A stretch of 64,000 nt of DNA from Sipunculus nudus. Lineage: Eukaryota > Annelida > Sipuncula > Golfingiida > Sipunculidae. Location of the stretch: positions 12,553,676-12,617,675 of the forward strand of contig CM049311.1 in NCBI GenBank assembly GCA_026874595.1. The letters are read 5' to 3'. Shown piece after piece: positions 63,796 through 64,000 of this stretch; position 1 is the first letter of the stretch, and every line of letters begins with the position of its first letter. The translations under genes were made by a program, and so were the position numbers. The notes beneath the pieces are model-generated. The model was not told where the DNA came from, made no database searches, and was given only the letters and a program-made list of their open reading frames with translations.

Positions 63796-64000
63796 CTGCA
63801 AATTAACCCAAATCAGTTTTGCTAGAGTTTTGTGATTAATTTGCCTATACACATTTAGTATTTAAGGGAATTCTGACGTTAATTTCCCCAAACATTTAAC
63901 GATCCATTTTATCAAATATATTTCAGCAACTCTTTGATATTGCCTATGTATGATATTCTTATGCTGTGATATTGGATATAGTAAAAGTATCGCAAAATGG

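Noticed and set aside
63411-63806. Plus-strand open frame of 131 codons at the right edge
   Set aside because: Antisense to gene 2 GAIN exon 1, which aligns with gene 1.
1-64000. CRISPR arrays, bacterial operons, rRNA and tRNA genes
   Set aside because: None recognised. The repeats present are eukaryotic satellites, microsatellites and duplicated exons. A covariance-model tRNA scan was not possible.

Overview
The window looks like nuclear DNA of an invertebrate animal, most likely a lophotrochozoan and plausibly a bivalve mollusc. The basis is AT-rich, intron-dense genes with GT-AG introns, many microsatellites, a eukaryotic DNA transposon, and two adhesion-type GPCR genes with FN3, EGF, Ig, HormR, GAIN/GPS and 7TM modules. 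Species assignment is inference.

Almost all host coding sequence is on the minus strand. Gene 1 runs from the signal-peptide exon at 51237 down to a stop at 2326, about 49 kb. In protein order it encodes a signal peptide with a Ser/Thr-rich stub (51030-51237), 26 FN3 domains each on one exon with phase-1 introns (46497 down to 22894), three EGF-like domains (16454-15483), two Ig-like domains (15247-13642), a HormR-like domain (13402-12639), a GAIN domain with GPS (12217-7218), seven transmembrane helices (6627-3602) and a cytoplasmic tail (3234-2326). The FN3 exons fall into five sequence classes (a-b-c-d-e) recurring in that order, so the ectodomain grew by duplication of a five-exon cassette. 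One duplication is recent enough that introns are still nearly identical, and its junction lies inside an FN3 exon.

Gene 2 (56253 to beyond 63795, same strand) is a tandem paralogue entering from the right edge with its GAIN, GPS, 7TM and tail. Sixteen consecutive exons have the same length as in gene 1. Both tails carry a D-Y-[VL]-I-P motif. Both genes also show apparent lesions: a one-base deficit in gene 1's HormR exon, and an in-frame stop plus a one-base deletion in gene 2's GAIN exons. Whether these are real null alleles, pseudogenisation or assembly errors cannot be decided here.

The large gene 1 intron between FN3-26 and EGF-1 holds a 5.6-kb DNA transposon (17005-22624) with matching 23-bp terminal inverted repeats. 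It has a minus-strand THAP plus DDE transposase and a plus-strand SWIM plus YqaJ-type nuclease, both broken. This pairing matches the ISL2EU group of the PIF-Harbinger/ISL2EU (PHIS) transposons. Inside it is a minisatellite made of repeated copies of a splice-acceptor region.

The remainder is introns and intergenic DNA with satellites (a 280-bp nested repeat at 50-885), microsatellites, dispersed repeats rich in TGACCT-type half-sites, a palindrome cluster near 52.75 kb, and one unrecognised minus-strand open stretch at 53371-53619. All exon boundaries were placed by eye from splice consensus, reading phase and comparison between repeats or paralogues.
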